DNA of 35,761 nucleotides, from positions 1 through 35,761 of the forward strand of contig JADGEB010000033.1 in the NCBI GenBank assembly GCA_016744595.1, written 5' to 3'. The position numbers and the translations under genes are program-made. Below the pieces are notes generated by a model. The model did no database searches. It was not told the origin of the DNA and worked only from the letters and a program-made list of their open reading frames with translations. Positions 9,179 to 18,547 of this stretch are shown here, piece by piece. Within the stretch, counting starts at the first letter, position 1. The number at the start of each line of letters is the position of its first letter. This DNA comes from Desulfuromusa sp. (GTDB lineage Bacteria; Desulfobacterota; Desulfuromonadia; Desulfuromonadales; Geopsychrobacteraceae).

Positions 9179-9633
9179 TTTTCGATTTCTCCTGCATGTT
9201 GACAAAATTTGATTCCCGCTTCAGCCAGCATTTCCAGAGACAATGAATCAGGATAACCACGCCCGAAGATAACCTCAACAACACCTGCATTAATCAGCAT
9301 CTTGCTGCAAATTATACAAGGAGAATCAGTACAATAGAGAGTTGAACCAACGATGCTTGCTCCATGTTTTGCGGCCTGAATAATAGCATTTTGTTCAGCA
9401 TGCAGCCCCCGGCACAGTTCGTGACGTTCTCCCGAAGGAACATTTAATTGCTCACGCAAACAACCGGTAACTTCACAGTGAGTAATCCCACTCGGTACTC
9501 CGTTGTAACCAGTCGCCATAATATTTTTTTCTTTAACCAGCAAAGCACCAACTTGACGGCGCATACAGGTAGAACGACTTGCTACCAACTGCGTAATTTG
9601 CATAAAATATTCATTCCAACCAGGGCGTTCCAT
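9175..9633 (-). CDS. dCMP deaminase family protein (ComEB-like)
   Basis: Probably deaminates dCMP to dUMP, feeding thymidylate synthesis. The 152 residues have the zinc-dependent cytidine/deoxycytidylate deaminase signature: GLHAEQNAI (zinc His and catalytic Glu) and [13 protein letters not shown] (the two zinc Cys). A loop with additional Cys ([13 protein letters not shown]) resembles the second-zinc region of phage- and ComEB-type dCMP deaminases. It sits 9 nt after glyA and overlaps nrdR, so serine hydroxymethyltransferase, dUMP supply and the dNTP repressor are co-expressed. The exact nucleotide substrate is inferred from family and context. Confidence 0.9.
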   Translation of the reverse strand: MERPGWNEYFMQITQLVASRSTCMRRQVGALLVKEKNIMATGYNGVPSGITHCEVTGCLREQLNVPSGERHELCRGLHAEQNAIIQAAKHGASIVGSTLYCTDSPCIICSKMLINAGVVEVIFGRGYPDSLSLEMLAEAGIKFCQHAGEIEK

Positions 9634-9642
9634 AATCTGAAC

Positions 9643-10896
9643 CTATTTCAAGCGGTGAGCATAAAGAGGAAAACGCTGACAGAGCTCTTTAACCTCTTCC
9701 CTTATTTTTGCCAATTCAGCGTCATTGTCAATATTTTGCAATGCTCTATCGATCCATTCTGCGACCTGCAACATCTCCGCTTCTTTTAGACCACGAGTTG
9801 TCGTTGCCGGAGTACCAATACGGATACCACTGGTCACAAATGGCGATCTGGTGTCAAAAGGAACAGCATTCTTATTAACGGTAATACCAGCATCTTCAAG
9901 AGCTTTTTCGGCAACTTTACCAGTAATCTCGGTTCCAGTAAAATCGACTAGAATTAAGTGATTATCGGTTCCACCAGAAACCAGCTTATAACCTTTCTCA
10001 ACCAGTCCACCCGCTAAAGCCTGAGCATTTCTAACCACCTGAGCGGCATACTCCTTAAACTCTGGCAATAAAGCTTCTTTAAACGCAACTGCTTTTGCAG
10101 CAATCACATGCATCAGTGGACCACCCTGAATTCCCGGGAAGATGTTACTGTTTAGCTTCTTAGCCCATTCTTCAGTGCAGAGGATCATCCCTCCACGTGG
10201 CCCACGCAGAGTCTTATGGGTCGTCGTGGTCACAAACTCGGCATAGGGGACTGGATTCGAGTGGGCACCAGCGGCAACCAATCCGGCAATATGAGCCATA
10301 TCGACCATAATCACAGCGCCGACTTTGTCAGCAATCTTCCGAAACGCAATGAAATCAATTTCACGCGGATAAGCACTGGCACCGACAACAATCAACTTAG
10401 GCTGATGCTCTATCGCCAGACGTTCAACTTCTTCATAGTCGATAACACCAGTATCGGCATCCAAACCATAGGGAATAATGTTGTAGAGTTTTCCAGAAAA
10501 GTTTACCGGTGATCCATGGGTTAAGTGGCCCCCATGAGCCAAGTTCATGCCAAGGACTGTATCGCCAGGTTTACAGACAGCCATATATACGGCCATATTC
10601 GCCTGTGACCCAGAGTGTGGTTGCACATTGGCATGTTCAGCACCAAATAGCTCCTTGGCACGATCAATTGCCAACTGTTCAGCAACATCGACAAATTCAC
10701 AACCACCATAATATCTTTTCGCCGGGTAACCTTCTGCATACTTGTTGGTCAGTACTGAACCTTGTGCTTCGAGAACCGCTTCACTAACAAAATTTTCCGA
10801 AGCAATAAATTCCAAATTATATTCCTGCCGCTCCGTTTCCCGAGTGACGATCTGAGCAATTTCAGGATCAAATGTAGTAAGGTTCTGCATATTCAT
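9643..10896 (-). CDS. glyA: Serine hydroxymethyltransferase
   Basis: PLP enzyme that interconverts serine and glycine and loads the one-carbon unit onto tetrahydrofolate. The 417 residues match the family length; the PLP lysine is Lys228 in [14 protein letters not shown], and [27 protein letters not shown] and HIAGLVAAG are intact. GGGAGG lies 6 nt before the ATG. A strong terminator for rpiB ends less than 40 nt upstream, so glyA either has a promoter squeezed into this space or depends on read-through. Confidence 0.98.
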   Translation of the reverse strand: MNMQNLTTFDPEIAQIVTRETERQEYNLEFIASENFVSEAVLEAQGSVLTNKYAEGYPAKRYYGGCEFVDVAEQLAIDRAKELFGAEHANVQPHSGSQANMAVYMAVCKPGDTVLGMNLAHGGHLTHGSPVNFSGKLYNIIPYGLDADTGVIDYEEVERLAIEHQPKLIVVGASAYPREIDFIAFRKIADKVGAVIMVDMAHIAGLVAAGAHSNPVPYAEFVTTTTHKTLRGPRGGMILCTEEWAKKLNSNIFPGIQGGPLMHVIAAKAVAFKEALLPEFKEYAAQVVRNAQALAGGLVEKGYKLVSGGTDNHLILVDFTGTEITGKVAEKALEDAGITVNKNAVPFDTRSPFVTSGIRIGTPATTTRGLKEAEMLQVAEWIDRALQNIDNDAELAKIREEVKELCQRFPLYAHRLK

Positions 10897-10924
10897 CGCT
10901 ATCCTCCCGGTAGGGTCATGATTT

Positions 10925-10961
10925 AAAAATAAAAAACGGGGCTATCCATCAGCCCCGTTTT
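10925..10961 (-). terminator. Intrinsic terminator after rpiB
   Basis: On the minus strand AAAACGGGGCT and AGCCCCGTTTT pair over 11 bp around a 7-nt loop (10944-10950), and the 3' arm continues into TTATTTTT. It begins 2 nt after the rpiB stop and closes the yceD-to-rpiB series. Confidence 0.92.
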
Positions 10962-10963
10962 GT

Positions 10964-11413
10964 TTATTGCGTAGTAGCCTGCTGCTCAAAAGCAGTAATC
11001 TTATCCAAACGATTCTGGTGCCGATCGCCCTCAAATTCTGTGGCGAGCCAAATTGCAACCAATTTTTTTCCTTGATCACAAGATAGCACCCTTCCCCCCA
11101 TCACCAGAATATTTGCATTATTATGCTCTCTGGCCATTTGTGCAGTGAATTCATCATGAACCAAAGCAGCCCGCACTTTAGAAAACTTATTAGCTGATAT
11201 CGACATCCCGATTCCGGTTCCGCAAATCAATATTCCCAACTCTGCATCACCGGAAGATACAGCACCAGCAACCTTTGCAGCATAATCAGGATAATCGACA
11301 GAATCAGAACCATCAGTACCAAAATCTGCACAGGCAATACCTTTGTCACGTAACATTTCAAGAATGGCCATCTTCAGTTCATAGCCACCATGATCACTAC
11401 CAACAACTAACAT
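10964..11413 (-). CDS. rpiB: Ribose-5-phosphate isomerase B
   Basis: Interconverts ribose 5-phosphate and ribulose 5-phosphate; the latter is also the RibBA substrate. The 149 residues show VGSDHGGYELK at the N-terminus, the catalytic Cys64 in ILICGTGIGMSI and the phosphate-binding region HNNANILVMGGR. GAGGTG lies 4 nt before the ATG. It is the last gene of the fatty-acid cluster, 8 nt after fabF. LacA/RpiB relatives share the fold, but the motifs fit RpiB. Confidence 0.95.
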   Translation of the reverse strand: MLVVGSDHGGYELKMAILEMLRDKGIACADFGTDGSDSVDYPDYAAKVAGAVSSGDAELGILICGTGIGMSISANKFSKVRAALVHDEFTAQMAREHNNANILVMGGRVLSCDQGKKLVAIWLATEFEGDRHQNRLDKITAFEQQATTQ

Positions 11414-11421
11414 GAAACACC

Positions 11422-12654
11422 TCAGATTTTACGAAAAGCAAGAGTTGCATTTGTGCCACCGAAACCAAAAGAATTTGAGATAGCGACCTGACAATCAACT
11501 TGGCGTGATTCATTTGGAACATAATCAAGGTCACATTCTGGGTCGGGCTCTTCATAGTTGATGGTCGGCGGAATAATTCCGTTTTTCAAAACCAAAGCAG
11601 AGAATGCAGCCTCCATTCCTCCAGCTGCCCCCAATCCATGCCCTGTCATCCCCTTAGTCGAACTGATCATGACTTTTCGTGCATGCTCACCAAAAACAGA
11701 TTTAATTGCCATGGTTTCATAGAGGTCATTAAAATAAGTGGAGGTTCCGTGAGCGTTGATATAATCGACCTGATCTGGGTTCATTCCGGCACCCTTCAAG
11801 GCCATCTTAATACAACGTGCAGCACCTTCCCCGCCTGGAGCAGGTTGGGTTAAGTGAAAAGCATCACTACTAAGACCATATCCGGCAACTTCACAGTAGA
11901 TATCGGCACCACGTTTTTTAGCGCTTTCGTATTCTTCAAGAATCAAAATCCCGGCACCCTCACCCATAATAAAGCCATCACGGTTTTTCTCAAACGGACG
12001 GCTTGCTGCTTGGGGAGCATCATTACGGGTTGAAAGGGCTTTCATAACATTGAAACCACCGATCCCAAGTGGAGTAATTGTCGACTCGGTACCACCAGCA
12101 AACATAGCATCGGCATCACCACGGGCGATCATATGATAAGCATCACCAATAGAATGAGTGCCCGTTGCGCAAGCAGATACTGAAGACAAGTTCGGACCCT
12201 TAGCACCGAATTTCATTGAAATATGTCCAGGAGCCAGATTAATGATCAACATCGGGATAAAGAAAGGAGTAACTTTTTTATAACCCCGCTCCATCAAGAT
12301 TTGGTGATATTTTTCTATCGCCGGCAATCCACCAAGTCCCGATCCAACCAATACCCCGACACGCTCGGAATTGTCATCGTTGATCTCAAGTCCAGAATCT
12401 TCTAAAGCCATTTGTGCTGCAGCCAGACCATATTGTATAAAGAGATCCATTTTTTTAATCTCTTTCTTATCAATATAATCTGTCGCATTAAAATCTTTGA
12501 CTTCGCCAGCGATTTGCGTTGGAAGTTCAGAAGCATCAAAACGGGAAATCGTATCTATACCACACTGTCCACTGATAAGTGCGTCCCAGTTTTTATCAAC
12601 TCCAGTTCCTAAAGGAGATACAACACCAAGTCCAGTGACTACAACTCTACGCAT
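11422..12654 (-). CDS. fabF: 3-oxoacyl-ACP synthase II (beta-ketoacyl-ACP synthase)
   Basis: Elongating condensing enzyme of type II fatty-acid synthesis. With the start at ATG 12654 the product has 410 residues and begins [10 protein letters not shown], as usual for FabF. GAGAG lies 8 nt upstream, whereas an in-frame TTG at 12669 has no ribosome site. The catalytic triad is present: Cys162 in SACATGTHS, His in [11 protein letters not shown] and His in [10 protein letters not shown] 118-nt spacer with a hairpin separates it from acpP. Confidence 0.97.
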   Translation of the reverse strand: MRRVVVTGLGVVSPLGTGVDKNWDALISGQCGIDTISRFDASELPTQIAGEVKDFNATDYIDKKEIKKMDLFIQYGLAAAQMALEDSGLEINDDNSERVGVLVGSGLGGLPAIEKYHQILMERGYKKVTPFFIPMLIINLAPGHISMKFGAKGPNLSSVSACATGTHSIGDAYHMIARGDADAMFAGGTESTITPLGIGGFNVMKALSTRNDAPQAASRPFEKNRDGFIMGEGAGILILEEYESAKKRGADIYCEVAGYGLSSDAFHLTQPAPGGEGAARCIKMALKGAGMNPDQVDYINAHGTSTYFNDLYETMAIKSVFGEHARKVMISSTKGMTGHGLGAAGGMEAAFSALVLKNGIIPPTINYEEPDPECDLDYVPNESRQVDCQVAISNSFGFGGTNATLAFRKI

Positions 12655-12732
12655 AATGAAATCTCTCAACTAATAGATATGATGGTCATTTGCTTTTCGG
12701 TTTAATACAAGCTTAAATGGCAGGAAATAGAA

Positions 12733-12765
12733 CGGTGGTGTTAGATTGTTCACCCGACACCACCG
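12733..12765 (-). promoter_or_regulatory. Hairpin between acpP and fabF (possible partial terminator or mRNA stabiliser)
   Basis: CGGTGGTGT and ACACCACCG pair perfectly over 9 bp with a 15-nt loop, starting 8 nt after the acpP stop. On the minus strand the 3' arm is followed by TTCTATTT, a weak T tract. Its placement suggests partial termination or 3'-end protection that would lift ACP over FabF. Confidence 0.5.
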
Positions 12766-12772
12766 CCATTTA

Positions 12773-13006
12773 TCAGGAAGCTTTGTTAATATAATCAACA
12801 GCATTTTTGACGGTTTGAATTTTCTCTGCATCTTCGTCAGAGATTTCCACGTCAAATTCTTCTTCCAAAGCCATAACCAACTCAACAGTATCCAATGAAT
12901 CAGCACCTAAATCATCCATAAAAGCTGCACCATCAGTAACTTGTTCTTCATCGACACCCAATTGCTCAGCAACGATTTGTTTTACTCTTTCCTCAATAGA
13001 AGCCAT
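12773..13006 (-). CDS. acpP: Acyl carrier protein
   Basis: Carries growing acyl chains on phosphopantetheine. The 77 residues are acidic and helical, and the attachment Ser37 lies in the invariant DSL motif ([18 protein letters not shown]). A strong AAGGAGG ribosome site precedes the ATG, in keeping with high expression. It lies between fabG and fabF as in most bacteria. Confidence 0.98.
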   Translation of the reverse strand: MASIEERVKQIVAEQLGVDEEQVTDGAAFMDDLGADSLDTVELVMALEEEFDVEISDEDAEKIQTVKNAVDYINKAS

Positions 13007-13054
13007 TTACTTTCCTCCTTTTTAAGTTATGTAGGCCAAAAAAAGCCAGTTTAT

Positions 13055-13792
13055 TTACATGTACATTCCACCATTAACACCAACTACTTGCCCGGTTATA
13101 TAACCGGCCTGATCTGATGCAAGGAAAAGAACAGTGTAAGCAATATCATCAGCAGAACCAAGTCTTGCCAGCGGAATTTGTCCAGCTAACTCCTGACGCT
13201 TATCCTCAGGAAGAGCATCAGTCATAGCCGTAGCAATAAAACCTGGTGCTACTGCATTCACGGTTATATTGCGCTTTGCCAACTCACGAGCATTGGAGCG
13301 AGTCAAACCCATCAATCCTGCCTTACTGGCGCAATAATTTGCTTGTCCAGCGTTCCCCATCTGCCCGACGACAGATACAATATTGATAATCCGCCCGTTA
13401 CGTTGCTTGGTCATCAGCTTGGATACTGCACGAGTACACAGAAATGCACCCTTAAGATTGACATCCAAAACAGCATCCCAATCTTCATCTTTCATCCTAA
13501 GAAGCAATGCATCACGGGTAATACCTGCATTATTAACCAGAATATCAATTCGATCAAAGGTTTCTTTAGCAACTTTGACCATCTGCTCAACATCCGCCGC
13601 TACAGTAACATTGCCCTGCACTGCAACTGCCTCAGTTCCCGAAGCTTTAAGCTCAGCAACAAACTCTTCAGTCGCCTGTAGGTCGACATCAACAGCAACA
13701 ATTTTGGCGCCTTGAGCAGCCAGCGCCAATGAAATGCTACGACCAATTCCGCGTGATGCTCCTGTAATTAATGCAACTCTATCTTGAACCAT
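13055..13792 (-). CDS. fabG: 3-oxoacyl-ACP reductase
   Basis: NADPH-dependent ketoreduction step of fatty-acid elongation. The 245-residue SDR protein has the TGASRGIGRS cofactor loop, the NNAGITRD motif, the Ser-Tyr-Lys triad (SVVGQMGNAGQANYCASKAG) and the C-terminal GQVVGVNGGMYM. AAGGAGA lies close before the ATG. It lies between fabD and acpP, which favours FabG over other SDR reductases. Confidence 0.97.
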   Translation of the reverse strand: MVQDRVALITGASRGIGRSISLALAAQGAKIVAVDVDLQATEEFVAELKASGTEAVAVQGNVTVAADVEQMVKVAKETFDRIDILVNNAGITRDALLLRMKDEDWDAVLDVNLKGAFLCTRAVSKLMTKQRNGRIINIVSVVGQMGNAGQANYCASKAGLMGLTRSNARELAKRNITVNAVAPGFIATAMTDALPEDKRQELAGQIPLARLGSADDIAYTVLFLASDQAGYITGQVVGVNGGMYM

Positions 13793-13834
13793 ATGAATTC
13801 TCCTTAAATTTTGATGAGAGAATAATATATCATA

Positions 13835-14755
13835 TTATCCTTGTATTTTTTTTAAACTGACAACGTCGCCAATATTATGTTGTTTTGCAGATCGATCAAT
13901 CCGCTTGATCAAACTGGAGAGAACCCGCCCCGGACCAATCTCCACATACCTGTTAACACCCAGATCCTTCATTTTAAGGATTGATTCTTCCCAGCGAACT
14001 GGAGCACAAACCTGTTCGACTAAGAGCGACTGAACTCTAGATTTATCTTGACAGGGTACCGCTTCAACATTACTAACAACCGGGCAGCTCAACGGCGTGA
14101 CATTGACCAATTCGAGATCTGCCTGCAAGCGTTGTGCTGCTGGAGCCATCAAGGTAGAGTGAAATGGGGCACTGACAGGTAAAAGTAGCGCACGTTTTGC
14201 CCCCTGCTCCTTAGCTAGAATAATTGCTCGCTCTACAGCGGTTGTGTGTCCTGCAATTACAATTTGTCCAGGGCTATTATAATTGGCTGGAGCCACAACC
14301 TCGCCCGCAGCGGCTTCCTGGCAAAGCTGTAAAAGTATCTTTTCTTCAATTCCCATAATAGCGGCCATAGCACCGACACCAACAGGAACAGCTTCTTGCA
14401 TATATGTACCACGTTGCCGCACAGTTTTTACTGCATCGGCAAAATCAAGTGCACCAGCAGCGACCAGAGCAGAATATTCCCCAAGCGAGTGGCCAGCAGT
14501 AAAAGAAGAAGAGAGATCAGTTTCTTCCTGTAGTACCCGCAGCGCAGCAATACTTGTCGTCAGAATAGCCGGTTGTGTATTGGCTGTTAATTTAAGGTCT
14601 TCTTCAGATCCAGAAAAGCATAGTGCCGCAAGATCAAAACCAAGAGCATCGTTAGCTTCTTCAAATACCAGCTTGGCAACATTAAAATTATCAGCAAGAT
14701 CTTTTCCCATTCCTGGGTATTGTGAACCCTGCCCCGGAAAGACAAATGCATCCAT
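13835..14755 (-). CDS. fabD: Malonyl-CoA:ACP transacylase
   Basis: Moves malonyl from CoA to ACP. The 306 residues contain FPGQGSQYPGM, the nucleophilic Ser90 in GHSLGEYSAL and the catalytic His in SAPFHSTLM. AAGGA lies before the ATG. It stands 48 nt after fabH and 42 nt before fabG in the canonical order plsX-fabH-fabD-fabG-acpP-fabF. Confidence 0.97.
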   Translation of the reverse strand: MDAFVFPGQGSQYPGMGKDLADNFNVAKLVFEEANDALGFDLAALCFSGSEEDLKLTANTQPAILTTSIAALRVLQEETDLSSSFTAGHSLGEYSALVAAGALDFADAVKTVRQRGTYMQEAVPVGVGAMAAIMGIEEKILLQLCQEAAAGEVVAPANYNSPGQIVIAGHTTAVERAIILAKEQGAKRALLLPVSAPFHSTLMAPAAQRLQADLELVNVTPLSCPVVSNVEAVPCQDKSRVQSLLVEQVCAPVRWEESILKMKDLGVNRYVEIGPGRVLSSLIKRIDRSAKQHNIGDVVSLKKIQG

Positions 14756-14803
14756 TGTTCAAGTTCCTTAAACGAGATCTACTGACCTCTTCTAAACAAA
14801 GAC

Positions 14804-15781
14804 TTACCAACGAATTAAAGTTGATCCCCACGTGAAGCCACCACCAAAGGCAGCAGAAAGAATCAAGTCTCCCTCTTTGAGTAATCCTTGATGGTATGCT
14901 TCATCAATTGCGATAGGAATAGTTGCACCCGATGTATTGCCATACTTATGCACATTAATAAAACTCTGCTCTTTGGTTAAACCAAGGCGCTTTGTCGTAG
15001 CTTCCAGAATCCGCAGATTGGCCTGATGTGGAATAAATTGACCAACATCGGCGCTGGTATAGCCATTTGCTGACAATGCTTCCTTTGAAACTTCCGTCAA
15101 TGAACGCACTGCAACTTTGAAGACCTCATTTCCCTGCATCTTCAGGTATGAAAGTCTTGCTTCAATTCCTTCTACGGAAACTGGATGTTTTGCCCCAAAA
15201 CCTGGTTGATAAAGAAGCTCAAGATAGTTTCCATCTGAATGCAAATGGCAGGACAAAACCCCAGAATCACCCTCCTGAGCTTCTAACAGTACAGCACCTG
15301 CTCCATCTCCAAACAGAACGCATGTATTTCTATCAGTCCAGTCAACAGATCGACTCAGAGTCTCAGCACCAATAACTAGAGCTCTTTTACCGCGCCCTGA
15401 CATAATAAAATCATTGGCATTCGACAACGCATAAAGAAAACCACTACAAGCTGCTGAGAGATCATAAGCAAAAGCATTTTTAGCACCAAGATTTGCTTGA
15501 ACTATACAAGCAGTCGCCGGCCATGGATAATCACCAGTAATCGTTCCAAGAACAATCAGGTCTATTTCTTCAGCGCTAACCCCTGCCATATCCATGGCAC
15601 GTTGTGCCGCAACTGTTGCCATGTCAGAAGTACATTCTGCTGCATCTGCTATGCGCCTCTCTTCAATCCCGGTTCTGGCAACAATCCAGTCATGACTGGT
15701 ATCAACCATTTTTTCGAGATCGTAATTTGTCCTTACTTTTTCAGGCAGATAAGATCCTGTGCCGACAATTCGAGCTTTCAT
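14804..15781 (-). CDS. fabH: 3-oxoacyl-ACP synthase III
   Basis: Initiates fatty-acid synthesis by condensing acetyl-CoA (or a branched primer) with malonyl-ACP. The 325 residues show Cys112 in SAACSGFLYAL, the His in IPHQANLRI and the Asn in YGNTSGATIP. AAGGAG lies 9 nt before the ATG. It is 44 nt after plsX. Primer choice (straight or branched) cannot be told from the sequence alone. Confidence 0.97.
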   Translation of the reverse strand: MKARIVGTGSYLPEKVRTNYDLEKMVDTSHDWIVARTGIEERRIADAAECTSDMATVAAQRAMDMAGVSAEEIDLIVLGTITGDYPWPATACIVQANLGAKNAFAYDLSAACSGFLYALSNANDFIMSGRGKRALVIGAETLSRSVDWTDRNTCVLFGDGAGAVLLEAQEGDSGVLSCHLHSDGNYLELLYQPGFGAKHPVSVEGIEARLSYLKMQGNEVFKVAVRSLTEVSKEALSANGYTSADVGQFIPHQANLRILEATTKRLGLTKEQSFINVHKYGNTSGATIPIAIDEAYHQGLLKEGDLILSAAFGGGFTWGSTLIRW

Positions 15782-15825
15782 TTACGGTGACTCCTTTACC
15801 TGAAAATGTTCAAGTAAACCAAGTT

Positions 15826-16812
15826 TTAGAGTAGAGTTGCCAGTTTTTCCTCAAAACGAATTTTTGCATATTCACCGGCCTGGCGAATTGCGATGCTGAT
15901 TGCCTTTGAGTCCGAGCTACCGTGGCAAACGATCCCAACACCTGCAATACCAAGCAATGGAGCGCCCCCATATTCTGCAGGGTTAGTTCTCTTCTTAAAA
16001 GCTGCGAACGCTGGACGGCTGAATAAATAACCGAGCTTAGCCCAGAAACGCCCCTCAATCTCTTGCTTCAACATCGTTCCAATGGCAACAGCCAAACCTT
16101 CAGAGACTTTCAACAGAACATTGCCGACAAAACCATCACAGACAACAACATCAACAGAACCATTGTAAACATCTCCACCCTCAACATATCCTAAGTAATT
16201 TAATTGTGATTCTTTCAGCAGTTGATGGGTTTCCCGGGTCAGATCATTGCCTTTTTTTTCTTCCTCTCCATTAGAGAGCAGACCAACTCGTGGGTGGGGC
16301 TTGTCGAGAAAATTTTCGACATAAAGGCTGCCCATGATGGCAAATTGATGTAAGTGCGAAGCCTTACAATCAACATTTGCACCCATATCCAGAACCATTG
16401 TCTGGTCATTGAGGTTAGGCAACAACGTACCAATAGCAGGGCGCTCAATCCCTTTGACGCGCCCGTAGACATACATGCCGCAAGCCATAATGGCTCCGGA
16501 ATTGCCAGCGCTGACAACGGCTGATGCAACACCTTCTTTTGCAAGATCGAAAGCGACACGAATCGAAGAATCCTTTTTCTTGCGAAGAGCATCAGAAGGA
16601 GAATCATGCATGCCAACAACTTCACTGGCATGATGAATCTCAAGGTTCAAACCATGGGTCTGATGTTTGTCAAGTTCTGTCTGAATTTTCGCAGTGTCAC
16701 CGACAAGCACAACCCGGCAGTCCCATTGCTGACAGGCAAGAACGGCACCAGCAACCTCGGCAGCAGGCGAGTTATCCCCCCCCATAGCATCAATAGCAAT
16801 ATTTACAGACAT
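15826..16812 (-). CDS. plsX: Phosphate acyltransferase PlsX
   Basis: Converts acyl-ACP to acyl-phosphate, the acyl donor for PlsY in phospholipid synthesis, as a peripheral membrane protein. The 328 residues open with [12 protein letters not shown] and contain the conserved [22 protein letters not shown] and [15 protein letters not shown] segments. It starts 18 nt after rpmF with no obvious ribosome site, so it probably depends on translation coming from rpmF. Confidence 0.97.
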   Translation of the reverse strand: MSVNIAIDAMGGDNSPAAEVAGAVLACQQWDCRVVLVGDTAKIQTELDKHQTHGLNLEIHHASEVVGMHDSPSDALRKKKDSSIRVAFDLAKEGVASAVVSAGNSGAIMACGMYVYGRVKGIERPAIGTLLPNLNDQTMVLDMGANVDCKASHLHQFAIMGSLYVENFLDKPHPRVGLLSNGEEEKKGNDLTRETHQLLKESQLNYLGYVEGGDVYNGSVDVVVCDGFVGNVLLKVSEGLAVAIGTMLKQEIEGRFWAKLGYLFSRPAFAAFKKRTNPAEYGGAPLLGIAGVGIVCHGSSDSKAISIAIRQAGEYAKIRFEEKLATLL

Positions 16813-16830
16813 AGTCAGGTTTTGACCAGA

Positions 16831-17013
16831 TCAGACTTCGTCGCTACTAATAATTTCTTTACCCTTATAGGTTCCGCAATGCGGACAAACACGGTGTGGT
16901 AGTTTTGGTTCTTGACATTGTGGGCACACGGATATGCCGGGTGCAGAAATTGCATCATGGGAACGACGCATATTTTTTTTCGACTTAGATGTTTTCTTCT
17001 TTGGTACAGCCAT
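16831..17013 (-). CDS. rpmF: 50S ribosomal protein L32
   Basis: Small zinc-ribbon protein of the large ribosomal subunit. The 60 residues begin [20 protein letters not shown] and carry two CxxC pairs (CPQC and CPHC), so this is the zinc-binding form. AAGGAGA lies before the ATG. The yceD-rpmF-plsX order is conserved across many Gram-negative bacteria and ties ribosome synthesis to lipid synthesis. Confidence 0.97.
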   Translation of the reverse strand: MAVPKKKTSKSKKNMRRSHDAISAPGISVCPQCQEPKLPHRVCPHCGTYKGKEIISSDEV

Positions 17014-17090
17014 TTACTTTCTCCTTGCAATCAAACAAATGATTTTTTCACAATAAATGATTTATTGGATTATTGCCTAATTTAAAACAA

Positions 17091-17633
17091 TCAGGACTTC
17101 TTAAAATCGACATTAGCCAAAACGTTAAATTTATTATTAAAAGGCTTTCGCGTGCAGTCACATTTTTCTAAGTTCAGATCTATACCACATTCAGGACAAA
17201 GCCCCCGACAGGATGCCTTACAAACCGGACTAATTGGAACAGCCATGAGCAACTGTTCCTGTAACGGTTCCTGTAACTCTAATACATCATCTCCGTAAGT
17301 AATCAGACCAAGCTCGACAGTTTCAAGCTCAACTTCTTCTTCAGTATCATTATCCTTGATTTGAGGTACAAACGTAAGCACAAATGACTCATCAAGAGTC
17401 TGTATAAAATTCTGTAAACAACGTCCACACTTTAATTCAACTATAGAACAAAAGTGACCGTCAGTTTCCACAAACTGACCTGACCGCTGAAACCGTAACT
17501 GAAACAGCAGCGGGTCAGTGAATTTTGGCCCACCATCATCAGCAATCGCGACCAAATCGGGAAAATCGGTCAAAGAGCAGGAGTATTCTTGCTCCAACTC
17601 TCCCCCTTTGATATCTTCTAGTTTGAGACGCAC
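17091..17633 (-). CDS. YceD/DUF177 family protein
   Basis: Member of the DUF177 family almost always encoded before rpmF; the E. coli homologue has been linked to 23S rRNA metabolism, and the plant homologue to 23S rRNA accumulation in chloroplasts. The C-terminus has the family's Cys-rich segment (CRGLCPECGIDLNLEKCDC), and another CGRC pair lies near the middle. The start is uncertain: TTG (17645), two GTGs and a GTG at 17633 are in frame. The promoter just upstream predicts a transcript starting near 17650, which leaves no leader for the TTG. GTG 17633, preceded by GGTGGTGA, is therefore preferred (180 residues). Confidence 0.88.
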   Translation of the reverse strand: MRLKLEDIKGGELEQEYSCSLTDFPDLVAIADDGGPKFTDPLLFQLRFQRSGQFVETDGHFCSIVELKCGRCLQNFIQTLDESFVLTFVPQIKDNDTEEEVELETVELGLITYGDDVLELQEPLQEQLLMAVPISPVCKASCRGLCPECGIDLNLEKCDCTRKPFNNKFNVLANVDFKKS

Positions 17634-17657
17634 TATCACCACCAAGGCAAAAGGTAC

Positions 17658-17685
17658 AGTATAGAGAGAGACAAAACCATGTCAA
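17658..17685 (-). promoter_or_regulatory. Promoter of the yceD-rpmF-plsX-fab cluster
   Basis: Minus strand: TTGACA at 17685-17680, 16-nt spacer, TATACT at 17663-17658. It is close to consensus and located directly before yceD. The predicted start point is near 17650, giving a very short 5' leader. Confidence 0.7.
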
Positions 17686-17770
17686 GTCAAAAGGATAGCA
17701 TTCCCACCGTTCTGAATGGCGCACTTTCTAGCCCATTCAACAACGTTTTGCAAGGTTTTTTTAAATAGAA

Positions 17771-17805
17771 CCAATATTGGTAATTATTACCTGAATGAAG
17801 TTCAG
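17771..17805. promoter_or_regulatory. Overlapping palindromes in the yceD/mazG divergent spacer
   Basis: CCAATATTGG (17771-17780, perfect) overlaps GGTAATTATTACC (17779-17791, perfect around a central T), which abuts CTGAA-N5-TTCAG (17791-17805). Three dyads in 35 bases, about 20-60 nt before mazG, look like operator sequence. No known regulator consensus is matched with certainty. Confidence 0.4.
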
Positions 17806-17863
17806 TGAGTAAAAAAATTACTGTATGGAAAGCGTTATTATTCAAACTTTACAGGAGACAACC

Positions 17864-18547
17864 TTGGCAACTACAAATATAACTGATGAAATTCAAAAGT
17901 TAGTTGAAATCATGGCAACACTCCGCTTACCAAATGGTTGCCCATGGGATCAGAAACAAACCCCAGAGACACTAAAACCTTACATACTTGAAGAAGCCTA
18001 CGAACTGTTAGAAGCCATCGATAGCAATAATTCTGATGACATCAGGGATGAGTTAGGAGATTTATTACTTCAAGTGGTCTTCGTAGCGCAAATCTATAAA
18101 GAACTAAACGAGTTTGGGTTAGCCGAGGTTGCAAAATCTATTCGCAATAAACTGATTCGTAGACATCCCCATGTCTTTGCAGACGCAGACGTCAATAAGC
18201 ATGCCCAGCGCTGGGAAGAAATCAAGCAGCAAGAACGTTCAGAGAAAGGAAAGGACAATAATCTGTTGGATCGCATCCCAGAGAACCTACCAGCTCTAAA
18301 AAAAGCAACAAAAGTTGCAAAAAAAATAACTACAAAAAGCCAAACAACACAGGTTATAAATCTGCAAAATCATTTTTCTAGCCTATCACGATTAATTGAA
18401 GGAACAGATACCACAGAGATTCAACTTAAAAAGGTTCTTGGTGAAATATTCTTTGACACCGTTCAACTTACTAATTCTCTGGATATAGATGCAGAAGATT
18501 TATTGCGTAAAAAAACGATGCAAGTGATAACAGATTACGAAATTTAA
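17864..18547 (+). CDS. mazG: Nucleoside triphosphate pyrophosphohydrolase MazG
   Basis: Hydrolyses (d)NTPs to monophosphates, a house-cleaning enzyme that may also lower ppGpp pools. The MazG motifs are clear: the LRLPNGCPWDQKQT segment, EEAYELLEAI with the magnesium-binding ExxE, and DELGDLLLQVVFVAQ; a second, more degenerate MazG-like half follows in the last 70 residues. The start is probably TTG at 17864, because AGGAG lies 6 nt upstream (17853-17857); an in-frame ATG at 17825 would add 13 residues but lacks a ribosome site. The second half has lost most catalytic acids, so only the N-terminal repeat seems intact. It is divergent from the fab cluster. Confidence 0.93.
   Translation: MATTNITDEIQKLVEIMATLRLPNGCPWDQKQTPETLKPYILEEAYELLEAIDSNNSDDIRDELGDLLLQVVFVAQIYKELNEFGLAEVAKSIRNKLIRRHPHVFADADVNKHAQRWEEIKQQERSEKGKDNNLLDRIPENLPALKKATKVAKKITTKSQTTQVINLQNHFSSLSRLIEGTDTTEIQLKKVLGEIFFDTVQLTNSLDIDAEDLLRKKTMQVITDYEI

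Noticed and set aside
12655..12669. Upstream TTG start for fabF
   Set aside because: No ribosome site upstream and five residues not seen in the family; the ATG at 12654 has GAGAG at good spacing.
12670..12906. Minus-strand frame overlapping acpP (78 codons)
   Set aside because: It is an out-of-frame shadow of acpP plus spacer, with no protein-like features.
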